Assembly: GCA_017406465.1 (NCBI GenBank)
Contig: JAFQYM010000024.1
Location: forward strand, 1-64,000
Reading direction: 5' to 3'
Length of the DNA stretch: 64,000 nucleotides
DNA from: Kiritimatiellia bacterium
GTDB taxonomy: Bacteria > Verrucomicrobiota > Kiritimatiellia > RFP12 > UBA1067
The notes beneath the pieces are model-generated. The model ran no database searches, was not told where the DNA came from, and saw nothing but the letters and a program-made list of their open reading frames with translations. Shown piece after piece: positions 18,001-24,462 of the stretch; position 1 is the stretch's first letter; each line of letters opens with the position of its first letter. The position numbers were made by a program, and so were the translations under genes.

Positions 18001-20693
18001 TCGACGAGCACGCCCGGATCCGAGGAGGCGCCGGTGTTGAGGTCCGAGCGAAGCGCCCAGGCGACGAAGGAGGCCTGCCCTGCCTCGGCCCCGCCGTCGG
18101 AGCCGGCGAAGATGAGCGCGTGTTCCTCATTTGGGTTGTAACCCGTCTTCTTTGGATCGTTCTGCGCATATATCTTCGGCGTCTTGTCTGCGTCGGCCAC
18201 GATGACGCCAGTGCCGATCGCAGGCGGGCCGTTCGCGTCCATTAGGCAGTCGGCGGCGGCGCAGACCGTGCCAAGCACCTTCTCCGTGAAGCGGCGCGTG
18301 CCGTTGCCACTGGCCAGAAGGTCGGTGCCGTCGACAAACGAGAAGCAGCCCGTGAGATGGTTCGCCGCACCCGTGTGGTCCTTGAGCATCTCGGTAAAGA
18401 TTTCATCGTCGGAGAGCGCCTTGTTCCAGAAAAGCAATTCGCCGATCTCGGCCGTGGCAGCGGCGATTTTATTGTTGTGTTCGGTGCGCCCGATGCGGCA
18501 GCGCATTTCCCCGAGCAGCCACGCCATATCGGACCCCCAGAGCTGGTTGGTCACGCCATCGACGTAGATCTTGGTGGAGCCGTCGCCGCCGAAGACAAAG
18601 GCGAAGTGGTGCCAGCCGCCGTCCGGGTGGATGTCGATGATTCCGACTCCGCCGCCGCCGCCGTCCCGTTCCACCTTGGTGATCAGACTGTCGCGGCCAT
18701 AGCAGATGTCGAGATAGTCGGTCACGACGTCGTTGTCGTCAAGACGCTCCAAAGTGAGAAGCGAGGCGGCGTAGGGGCCGCGGGAGAAATCCTCCAGCTG
18801 CTGTCGAGCCCAGAACATCACCGTGCCACCGTCGGTCTCGCTGAAATACCGGCGCACGGGGAGCATGGCGGCAGAGTTGGTGGACGAGAGGTAGAGGGCG
18901 GCGTTATGCGAGAAGATCGATTCCGATGCAGACCCAAGCTGCGAGGCGAGGATAATCTGCGGCGTCTCGTACTCGATCGGCCAGCGCACCGAATAGACCT
19001 GCGGGAGCGTCGGGATGGCGAGCGGTTTTGGCATCGACTCCTGCTGAACCACGGTGTTCCACCAGACCTCAAGCATTCCGGGACGGACTGCATAGACCAC
19101 GGATGCGTAGGAGTTGGTGTCTGCATTGTCGGACGCATCGGCTCCGGCGCCGGAGGAGGAGGCGCCGTCGGGCTTGGCGGCCGCGTAGATGTCCGGGTTC
19201 CAGATCGGGTCGGAAGCGGCCTCGTAGATGAAACCGGGGCTGTCTGCGTCGCAGGCGGGGGCGAAGCCAGGTGCCGTACCGGCGATAGAGCCGTCGCGCA
19301 GCGTCAGTTCGAGGCCGACGCGGATATCCTCCGGCACCAGGGTAAAGAAGTCCGTGTTGGAGCGCAGGATCGAGCGGATGGGGACGAACCAGACGTTGTC
19401 GTTGGCGGCGAGCTTGAGAAGCGACCATCCCTCGCCTGTGGTATTAAATGTCCCGTCCGTCGCCACGGCGCGGGCGTGGCCTTCCGGCTCCTGGTACTTC
19501 ATGAGCGTCGCGGTATAGTCAGATGGGACGTATATGGGCCGACCGCCGTCGCCGTTTATGTCTCCGCGGACGAAGATGGTGGCGTCCTTCGGCCAGTCGC
19601 AGGCGTACTGGTCGAGCTCGAACGGCCACTGGACAAGCATCTCGTCCGTCTCCATCCAATAGACCTCCATGTTCCAGGGATCGTCAACCGTGGGCCTTAG
19701 AGGATAGACGTTGCCATGCTTGGGGCTGTAGGATTGCTGCCCCTGGTGCTGGTAGTAGTAGTCGCCGCGGTTGTCCGTGGGCTGCACGTATGTCGGGCGC
19801 GCGCGCAGTCCCTCGGTGCCGTAGCCGCGGCCGTCGGGCCGCAGCGCGCGGCCGATCTCGCCCGCCATCCGGTTTACGACGGGGCGGCATATCTCGACGA
19901 CCTGAACGTGCAAGAGCCGCTCGTATGTGCCGGTGTCGTAGTAGGCCATCACGACCTGGCCCTGCAGCCGCCCGTAGGCGTAGAGCATCGACGTGGCGGG
20001 GTCCAGGCAGAGCCCCGAGACGACGCGGTTGGTCAGCACCTGCTCGATGCCGGCGGCGCTGTTGGTATAGACGCCGTAAACGGGCTTGAGGAGTTCGTCG
20101 GGACCGTAGAACTTCACGAACTTGCCCGTAAGATCGACCGCCGGCGCGTTGTAGGGGTAGTCGGTCCAGTAGATGCGGCGCGGACGCCCGGTGCAGGCGG
20201 CCGAGACGACGTAGGTCATCGGCACCTCCGCGCCGCCCTCAAGGACCCACGTGAAGCGGACGGCCCCGCCGAGCGTGGCGAAGACCCGCCGCCCGGCGGA
20301 ATCAAAGAGGAAGCCCTCGGTATGATCGGAGAGAAATTTGTCGTAGGTGGCGGCCCAGTTGACGTTGTTCGGCGGCTCGATTACGTCGCCGAGGTAGTAT
20401 TCTGGCTTGGTGCGCTCGATCGGGAAGCCGGCCTCTGAGGAGACGAGCTTCATCGGGTCGGCGCCGGCCTCCGTTCGGAGGGAGGTTGCGTCCGCGCCCC
20501 CAGGAGCGACGATTGCCATCGCCGGATAGTTGGGGTTGGCGGAGAGCCAGGCGTTGTCTCCCGCGTCGGCGCTCATCCGCAGCGTCGGAGCGCCGGGAAC
20601 GCCGAGCGTGTAGCCCGCGTCCGCGGCGCGTGCACACGTCAGGGCGAGGAGCGCAAACGCGGCGGGAAACAAAAGAAGATTCCTTGTCGTCAT
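12012..20693 (-). CDS. Giant secreted LamG-domain protein, 2893 residues
   Basis: A signal peptide (FPAAFALLALTCARA) starts a single uninterrupted frame of about 8.7 kb. Two concanavalin A-like/LamG domains are visible. The first spans residues about 610-775 (GGTVMFWARQ ... GWHHFAFVF ... IYVDGV ... LGEMRCRIGR). The second spans about 1760-2020 (WTAELQIAP ... YAGRIDEVRLWSGV). Residues about 2085-2560 are long alpha-helical, coiled-coil-like sequence rich in Ala, Glu and Lys. The C-terminus has an EF-hand-like DSDRDGKLDFEGVKDIKLG, resembling dockerin-type calcium repeats. The regions between are unassigned beta-rich sequence. A surface or extracellular role, possibly glycan binding, is inferred. 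GGAGGAAGT precedes the ATG. Confidence 0.85.
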   Translation of the reverse strand: MTTRNLLLFPAAFALLALTCARAADAGYTLGVPGAPTLRMSADAGDNAWLSANPNYPAMAIVAPGGADATSLRTEAGADPMKLVSSEAGFPIERTKPEYYLGDVIEPPNNVNWAATYDKFLSDHTEGFLFDSAGRRVFATLGGAVRFTWVLEGGAEVPMTYVVSAACTGRPRRIYWTDYPYNAPAVDLTGKFVKFYGPDELLKPVYGVYTNSAAGIEQVLTNRVVSGLCLDPATSMLYAYGRLQGQVVMAYYDTGTYERLLHVQVVEICRPVVNRMAGEIGRALRPDGRGYGTEGLRARPTYVQPTDNRGDYYYQHQGQQSYSPKHGNVYPLRPTVDDPWNMEVYWMETDEMLVQWPFELDQYACDWPKDATIFVRGDINGDGGRPIYVPSDYTATLMKYQEPEGHARAVATDGTFNTTGEGWSLLKLAANDNVWFVPIRSILRSNTDFFTLVPEDIRVGLELTLRDGSIAGTAPGFAPACDADSPGFIYEAASDPIWNPDIYAAAKPDGASSSGAGADASDNADTNSYASVVYAVRPGMLEVWWNTVVQQESMPKPLAIPTLPQVYSVRWPIEYETPQIILASQLGSASESIFSHNAALYLSSTNSAAMLPVRRYFSETDGGTVMFWARQQLEDFSRGPYAASLLTLERLDDNDVVTDYLDICYGRDSLITKVERDGGGGGVGIIDIHPDGGWHHFAFVFGGDGSTKIYVDGVTNQLWGSDMAWLLGEMRCRIGRTEHNNKIAAATAEIGELLFWNKALSDDEIFTEMLKDHTGAANHLTGCFSFVDGTDLLASGNGTRRFTEKVLGTVCAAADCLMDANGPPAIGTGVIVADADKTPKIYAQNDPKKTGYNPNEEHALIFAGSDGGAEAGQASFVAWALRSDLNTGASSDPGVLVEYVKGGRKAMQWFDVAVTNSVYSELAADCVAGKAFPGPHPIDMMDDPWCAEDTWDEPSATSPAFRDRKGQLWARAAGVATMRMFYRMQEGFAFPSLPAEQWPKVGAAVPWLSLLDGDSESDPMSARPAAWTWRVSWPDAVPEMEIGRTLTVAASGLPEVWNAGSVGVVWPATDSERDATAVLFDPTIAQATGFLKSDFDSVATAVKKLGIKQGAGGNATLRKGRWTFDGLPPNLSKRFYLDTTADLSRCIKLEGEMEDNPAGVSLLHVNVLSSEERKILSEILDDVAGSEAKKAWEAAIAALATAPVLPSKHVPVSSVEDRINYVPRDHYALFSMGATNYVTLIQNDTTNALMNVAEGDPVSMHVFKVVPKYYTGRVVTREDPLNLLSQQLSVIYAEAFAGKPDQYVFEWRKCRPHADGSVPTDFGGEYTLKFEPTAGLTRFVIGGQGDTLANMVNTYYAMRYRAKDANSPAYAAMGDTWSAWTDPPALAEGWVQRVLNNVTPFAQRMRDLVENEAETPVSMIVQAGKPYEGDVALSQDNLANVGLIQLYETLLSKAESMSLSVGIDDADANKQLQLAVSRLADLYAVLGDEAWTDALNPTIGFGGNFNNTEMTGFELDYGALSSSLFAFDNQVPTLLDEELALLRGRSGANAPSTRISPYYNRLVWNFTKGITAGEVAYAVNYDVSGNNKGIIDENDAAEMYPQGHGDAYGHYLSALSGYYRLLRNPFFSWGPPAMGEMVVADAVLNVDYYDEARFAKAAYDVAKTAALVVDRTARKAYRDNGGASSAGYLDDDKTRNFGYGEWASRGGFGALANWAVANALLAPAPSTGRYWRYMFDADAAIMLDRDDEDAASFPEFAPGGTWTAELQIAPAELSAQAPDGSGLLTVLGDVGAFALTLHDGNELYFETLTASRTPVTNTVYHYNYTNIFAAAATTGDMGKSYESRSFTNGTFVLECTFDTAGTASAPVALPEGYNLGAQFADAAAGGLPVPPSWDNWLCVEQINENTGRPTPYIYEQESFLLGYDDLANGEYHVGTVPFVDTTLVALRCDGGHPSVTLFDASGAKTTTWTAPAEVSFSARPQIVMLGGDYAGRIDEVRLWSGVCRTDAQLLAKREYVSPLSDGLTLYLRTISGSGAASELADEKTGAVWKVGGGTWTAAAESGVDIAFEDEGLARIDRSTVPELSSLASTIPDIQKKVDRMDAGLTPLGLAAGAIPFDLTPISAGDDGKTHYEQIRERAGTALANARKSLDKAQFYGSRMRMLYESQTSRENQLETMELEAKNKLIEYFGYPYEGDIGPGGTYPQGYDGPDLINYAWMEPTHYGLKDKEDVESVTTNLYVRDVAKFRNKLAILLPNFGKTQDFITLKYEKSASGIVLKPANVTGKRRAQGQIQQKMGEFLVAYRGFKTSMDNWATATEVFEYKVGVIRRSAAFHTITKALHTAKSAFELARSIQSASLKVALNTLEVTDILLEDEEERISAAIPGIQGAGMTVNVDPRALASAAIGAAVSVGDSALESAKLSAKNILEIFDAQKAAFDFAIGEYDIIVDYMETYDGYYATALEAATAVLEAARACKGAYAEMMTAEAALETVVAEAERVIDTRTLARQQATDQLTKTRYNEMFFRIARNAALSRYDAQFELAQKYAYLAAQAYDYETGLLSSDRMSGDAFLARIVGARTLGEFDDDGEPMAPSDAAKGDGGLAAILAEMDENWLVLKPRLGINNPQSYATWFSLRHDLFRIYDGEDGDKAWKTALRKYKVDDLNEVAEFRHYCQPLAGSTAEKEPGFVIPFGSLIAHGYNFFGEEIAPGDAALDSTYYATHISAAGVHFEGFDDGVFSKTPSAYLVPVGEDRMRAVGDPDTVLSWKVVDQTIPAPYAIGSTQLDDPDWTPLYDGATGGNDLGARIRKHPSFRVSYDDVGKEPNDESLDCTRLVGRSAWNTRWLLIIPAGAMNADRDAAISAFINGVDSDRDGKLDFEGVKDIKLGLKTYSTSGN

Positions 20694-20713
20694 GTCACTT
20701 CCTCCTTTCTACT

Positions 20714-22510
20714 TCACTTCACGCGCATGATGTAGCACAATACATAGTACGGCGGTCGGTTCTCGTGCGGCTGATCGCCGCCGACCGACGAAAAATCACG
20801 GTTGTTGTGCTGGTCGCTCCACTTGTCGTGCGTGAGATACAGGTTGTTCTGCTTCTTCCAGTCGTCGGCGATGTCGCCGCCCCACATCGTGATGCTGTGG
20901 TAGTGGCTCGGCATCTCGGAGACCGTGAGTTTGTGCGTCTTCTCGCCGCCATTATTGCCTATGGTGTTGTGATCCCCATCGTCCGCGTCGTAGCCCACGA
21001 CGAAGCGTCCACGCAGGTTGGGCGTGTCGTAGGTGCCGTCACAAAGCCGCCAGCCGTCCGGTATGTTGCTGGCGGCACCGCTCCAGAGCACGATGGCGCC
21101 AACTGGGAACGTCCCAAAGGCCGCATTACCGTTTGAGCGGACGACCTCACCCCCCACGACGAGCTTGCCGCCGATGTTGGCATCCTGAGTCATGCGTGCC
21201 GACGATGGCGAAACGTCACCCTTGCTCTTCGCGGTTCCTGCGCGAACCTCGCCCGCTACCGAGAGGTTGCCGCTGGCAGACGAGACGTCGAGCGCCTTAG
21301 TCGCGACGGGGACGGCGAGCAACTTCTGGCGAGGCGAAATCTCCGCTTCGGAACCTGCGACAGTAAGCCCGAGATAAAGCGACAGGCCGACGTTCTCAGC
21401 AAGCGCTTTCGCGAGACCGTTCGTGGGCGAGCCGTCGGAAAGAGCCGCGCCGCCCTCGTCGGAAAGCGCCACGTTGAAAAGCCCCGCGTCGTCGAGCAGC
21501 ACCGGATAGGAGCGGCCCCAGAGCACTTCTCCACCGGCGGGTTGGTCGTACAGGCGAAATTCGACCGTGTGGCTCTTTTGCGAGAGCGCCAACCCCTGGG
21601 CATCGCGCAGTACGCCCTGATAGGCGAAGCCCGCAATCGAGTGAGCCGGGTCTTGGAAGAGCGTCAGCGCGACCGAGCCGTTCGGGGCGACAGTCCAGTT
21701 CGACCCGAGGGCGGCGGCAAGGGCTTCCGGCGCCATCGCAGAGGCATTAGTGCCCTGCACGGCTCCGATCGACTTCGTGTAGTAGCAGGAAGTAAGCGCT
21801 TCGTATGGACTGGTTCCGGGACCGCGAGAGAACGTAAAGGTGCTGGTGGGGGATACGGTCACTTCCTTTGGTGTGAAGAGGCAGTTGTAGTAGTAGGCAT
21901 AGGGGGCATACGGCTTCCACCCCGTAAAGCCGCCGCAACTGTTCGCAGTAGTCCCAAGAAGCGAGCCGTCGAAGAGGCAGTCGCGGAGTGTCACGCGGGC
22001 ATTGGCATTGTCATACAGGATTCCGACAAACCCGCCGGCCGTCGCGTCGCCGTTCACCGTGAGCACGAGCTTGACGGAGACGCGGCAGCGCTCGATTGTG
22101 GATGTCTCCCTCCTGACCCAGCCGACGAGCCCGCCGGCGAACTTTGCGTCCGAGGTGATCGACCCACGGACGCGCAGGTCGTGGATCTTGCAGCCGCCGA
22201 TGACCGAGAACGGCGCGGCATACTGCCTGCCTGAAAACGTCCAGTTCACGACAAGGTCGTGTCCGCCGCCGTTGAAGTCCCCTTGGTACGGCTTGTCCTC
22301 GGACCCCACGCGCGGCGAGGCCGGTGTGAGCGTGACGTCTGTTGTCATCACCGCGTTGAGATCCGTTTCCCCGGACGCAACGCGCGTGGCGAACGTGGCC
22401 CAGTCCGCAGCGCTCGCGATCTGGATTGTCTCGGCATGTGCCGAGACCGTGCTGATCGCAAGCGTGAGCGGGATTAAGAATGACGCTGTTCTTTTCATGC
22501 TGGTTCTCAT
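20714..22510 (-). CDS. Secreted GLUG-like/YQG/phage tail-collar protein
   Basis: This 598-residue protein has a signal peptide (IPLTLAISTVSAHA). Residues about 70-240 resemble GLUG-type repeats (FNGGGHDL, GGLVGWV, GGFVGIL, GGFTGWK). Residues about 290-410 are the YQG..PRQ domain (AYQGVLRDAQG ... PRQKLLAVP). Residues about 470-598 are a phage tail-collar domain: FPVGAIVLWSGAASNIPDGW, LCDGTYDTPNLRGRF, MPSHYHSITMWGGD, ending PHENRPPYYVLCYIMRVK. The last 130 residues are nearly identical in pattern to the 335-residue protein at 23416-24423. The HxH motif matches the metal-coordinating tip of T4 gp12-type short tail fibres. The signal peptide argues for surface use and not a virion. Start at 22510 is chosen for an upstream GGAG. 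Confidence 0.85.
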   Translation of the reverse strand: MRTSMKRTASFLIPLTLAISTVSAHAETIQIASAADWATFATRVASGETDLNAVMTTDVTLTPASPRVGSEDKPYQGDFNGGGHDLVVNWTFSGRQYAAPFSVIGGCKIHDLRVRGSITSDAKFAGGLVGWVRRETSTIERCRVSVKLVLTVNGDATAGGFVGILYDNANARVTLRDCLFDGSLLGTTANSCGGFTGWKPYAPYAYYYNCLFTPKEVTVSPTSTFTFSRGPGTSPYEALTSCYYTKSIGAVQGTNASAMAPEALAAALGSNWTVAPNGSVALTLFQDPAHSIAGFAYQGVLRDAQGLALSQKSHTVEFRLYDQPAGGEVLWGRSYPVLLDDAGLFNVALSDEGGAALSDGSPTNGLAKALAENVGLSLYLGLTVAGSEAEISPRQKLLAVPVATKALDVSSASGNLSVAGEVRAGTAKSKGDVSPSSARMTQDANIGGKLVVGGEVVRSNGNAAFGTFPVGAIVLWSGAASNIPDGWRLCDGTYDTPNLRGRFVVGYDADDGDHNTIGNNGGEKTHKLTVSEMPSHYHSITMWGGDIADDWKKQNNLYLTHDKWSDQHNNRDFSSVGGDQPHENRPPYYVLCYIMRVK

Positions 22511-22523
22511 AAGTGGTTTGCTC

Positions 22524-23393
22524 CTATGGCTTCACTACGCGGCCGAGGAAGACTATCAGGCCGGTGCGGGTTTCTCGAATGAGGAAGATGAACGGGGGCG
22601 TGGGCTTGCCTTGCCGGACTGCCTTCGCAGAAGCGGCGGCCTCGCCGAGGGGAAGCGGCACGCCTGTTGCGACCGACGCCTTGATTCCCTCGTCGCCCAC
22701 GGCGAGGGAAACTGACTGCCCTGCGGCGTTGTCGGCGAAGAACGCCGCCATGCCCATTGGCGAAAGGACGGGCTTGAGGTCGAGATGCCTCTGAATGTCG
22801 AAGCAAGTATGTATCGGCTTCTTGGAATCCGTTCTCGGCGCAGTCGCCAGACGGTCGAAGAAAGCGCGTCCCAATCTCGCCTCGACTTCGCCAAGCGTGT
22901 TGGAAGGCGACGGACTTATTGCAAGCATTTCAAACGTGCCGCCAACGCAGGGGAGCCGAAGCGCAGAGCATAGCGGCGTATCCAGAATGTCGGTCGCTGC
23001 GGGATCCCACTTGGCTGAGAATCGGAATGTTCCGTTCGTGCCGGACTCCTTGACGGAGGCGTCGACGCGCGCGGCGCGTGAGAGAGCCGTTCGCGCCTCG
23101 CGGAAGGTTGCCGCAACCTCATCTGGCGCGGACGGCTCGACGCCGCCGAGCTGCAATGCAAAGGCCATCCCACGTGCAGTATCGCCCTTCGCGCCCGTCT
23201 GCAGAAGAGCAAAGAGATTCGCGACACCCCACGGCGAAATCACGACGTTGTCGCCAGAGTCCGCCGTCGCCACCGCATGGCGGTAGAGTTCAGCAGCAAA
23301 GTCGGCCTGCCGCCAGCCCGCGGGCATCGTATGCGCCATCGCATCGCATGCGAAAAGCGCAAGAACAGCGGTCGCCAGAACGGTCTTGTTCAT
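22524..23393 (-). CDS. Miniature serpin (secreted, 289 residues)
   Basis: I place the start at 23393 (MNKTVLATAVLALFACDAMA, a signal peptide); the longer open frame to 23702 overlaps the preceding gene. Serpin hallmarks are present in order: ISPWGVANLFALLQTGAKGDTA near the N-terminus, FRFSAKWDP (strand s3A region), LRLPCVGGTFEMLAISPS, LKPVLSPMGM, a hinge DEGIKASVATG, and the C-terminal signature PPFIFLIRETRTGLIVFLGRVVKP. Typical serpins have 350-400 residues. The deficit falls between the GAKGDT helix and s3A, where the INxWV segment is missing. The hinge P14 is Ile, not the usual small residue, so inhibition is uncertain. It sits between two tail-collar proteins. Confidence 0.8.
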   Translation of the reverse strand: MNKTVLATAVLALFACDAMAHTMPAGWRQADFAAELYRHAVATADSGDNVVISPWGVANLFALLQTGAKGDTARGMAFALQLGGVEPSAPDEVAATFREARTALSRAARVDASVKESGTNGTFRFSAKWDPAATDILDTPLCSALRLPCVGGTFEMLAISPSPSNTLGEVEARLGRAFFDRLATAPRTDSKKPIHTCFDIQRHLDLKPVLSPMGMAAFFADNAAGQSVSLAVGDEGIKASVATGVPLPLGEAAASAKAVRQGKPTPPFIFLIRETRTGLIVFLGRVVKP

Positions 23394-23415
23394 TCCCAAT
23401 GCCACGGCAGACGCT

Positions 23416-24423
23416 TTAGCGCACGCGCATGATGTAGCACAACGTGTAGTACGGCGGACGGTTCTCGTGTGGTTTGTCGCCGCCGGCCGAGCTCGTGTCG
23501 CGGCCGTTGTTGAAGTTGTACTTGTTGTGCGTGAGATACAGGTTGTTCTGCTGCTTCCAGTCGTCGGCGATATCGCCGCCCCACATCGTGATGCTATGGC
23601 TGTGGCTCGGCATTTCGGAGACCGTGAGCTTGTGCGTCTTTTCGCCGCCCGTCTTGCCGACGGCGTTGTAGTCGCCGTCACCCGCGTCGTAGCCCACGAC
23701 AAACCGTCCGCTCAGGTTGGGGGTCTTCTGCCCTTCCACGGTCTGGCCGTTGCAGAGAGCCCAGCCCTCTGGGATCTTGTTCACGGCGCCGCTCCAGAGG
23801 ATGATGCAACCTATGGGCGCGGTTCCATATCCTGATACGGTGCCATCTACTGTGAGATTGCCGCCAACAGAGGCGTTGCCAGAGACGGTGATGGACGACG
23901 AGGCGAGCGAACCGGCGACCGTGACCGAGGCGGCGGAGATCTGCCCGGCCACATCCAGATCACCGCTCGCGGAGGCGACGTCGGCCGCGACCATCGCGTA
24001 GGGCACGGGGAGTATCGTCTGGCGCGGGGCAATTTCGCCGCTCGAGCCAACGACCTTGATGCCGATGTACATGGTCGAGGACGCCTTGGAGGCGAGAATC
24101 GACGCGAGCCCGGATCCCGTCACGCCCTCGATGGCCGAGCCGGCCGAATCGGAAAGCTCGGTGTTGAAGAGGCCGTTGGCGTCGAGCAACACCGAGACGG
24201 CGCGACCCCAGACGGGAGTTCCGCCTTCGGCCTGCGTATAGAGCTTGAATTCGACGGCCTGATTCTTGTTCCCAGGTATGTTGCCTTCGGCGTCACGCAG
24301 GATGCCCTGATAGGAGAACGCTGCCGGCGCAGCGTGGCCAGTTGCGGTCGCGAGAACGAGCGCAACGGCTACCGAGAACAAGGCGGCCGCTTTGCGGCAA
24401 TGACGAATGACGGATTTTTTCAT
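23416..24423 (-). CDS. Secreted YQG/phage tail-collar protein
   Basis: This 335-residue protein has a signal peptide (ALFSVAVALVLATATGHA). The YQG..PRQ domain covers residues about 35-150 (FSYQGILRDAEGN ... WGRAVSVLLDANGLF ... APRQTILPVPYA). Short beta-repeat segments with SGDLDVAGQ, SGNASVGG and LTVDG motifs look like a trimeric shaft. The tail-collar tip spans residues about 205-335 (PIGCIILWSGAVNKIPEGW, MPSHSHSITMWGGD, PHENRPPYYTLCYIMRVR). It is a shorter relative of the 598-residue protein and lacks its GLUG-like region. The layout of shaft plus collar tip is that of a fibre protein; export by the general secretory pathway is inferred. Confidence 0.85.
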   Translation of the reverse strand: MKKSVIRHCRKAAALFSVAVALVLATATGHAAPAAFSYQGILRDAEGNIPGNKNQAVEFKLYTQAEGGTPVWGRAVSVLLDANGLFNTELSDSAGSAIEGVTGSGLASILASKASSTMYIGIKVVGSSGEIAPRQTILPVPYAMVAADVASASGDLDVAGQISAASVTVAGSLASSSITVSGNASVGGNLTVDGTVSGYGTAPIGCIILWSGAVNKIPEGWALCNGQTVEGQKTPNLSGRFVVGYDAGDGDYNAVGKTGGEKTHKLTVSEMPSHSHSITMWGGDIADDWKQQNNLYLTHNKYNFNNGRDTSSAGGDKPHENRPPYYTLCYIMRVR

Positions 24424-24462
24424 GGTTTTGCTTCCGTTTTGGTTTGACAGTTTGCAGATTTG

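Noticed and set aside
22524-23702. Long frame extending the serpin to 392 residues
   Set aside because: The first about 103 residues run antisense-free but out of frame through the tail-collar gene ending at 23416 and have shadow-type Arg/Thr/Ser composition; the signal peptide at 23393 is the natural start.
20714-24423. Prophage or tail-like particle, suggested by tail-collar domains
   Set aside because: Both proteins have Sec signal peptides, and no portal, capsid, sheath, baseplate or lysis gene is nearby.
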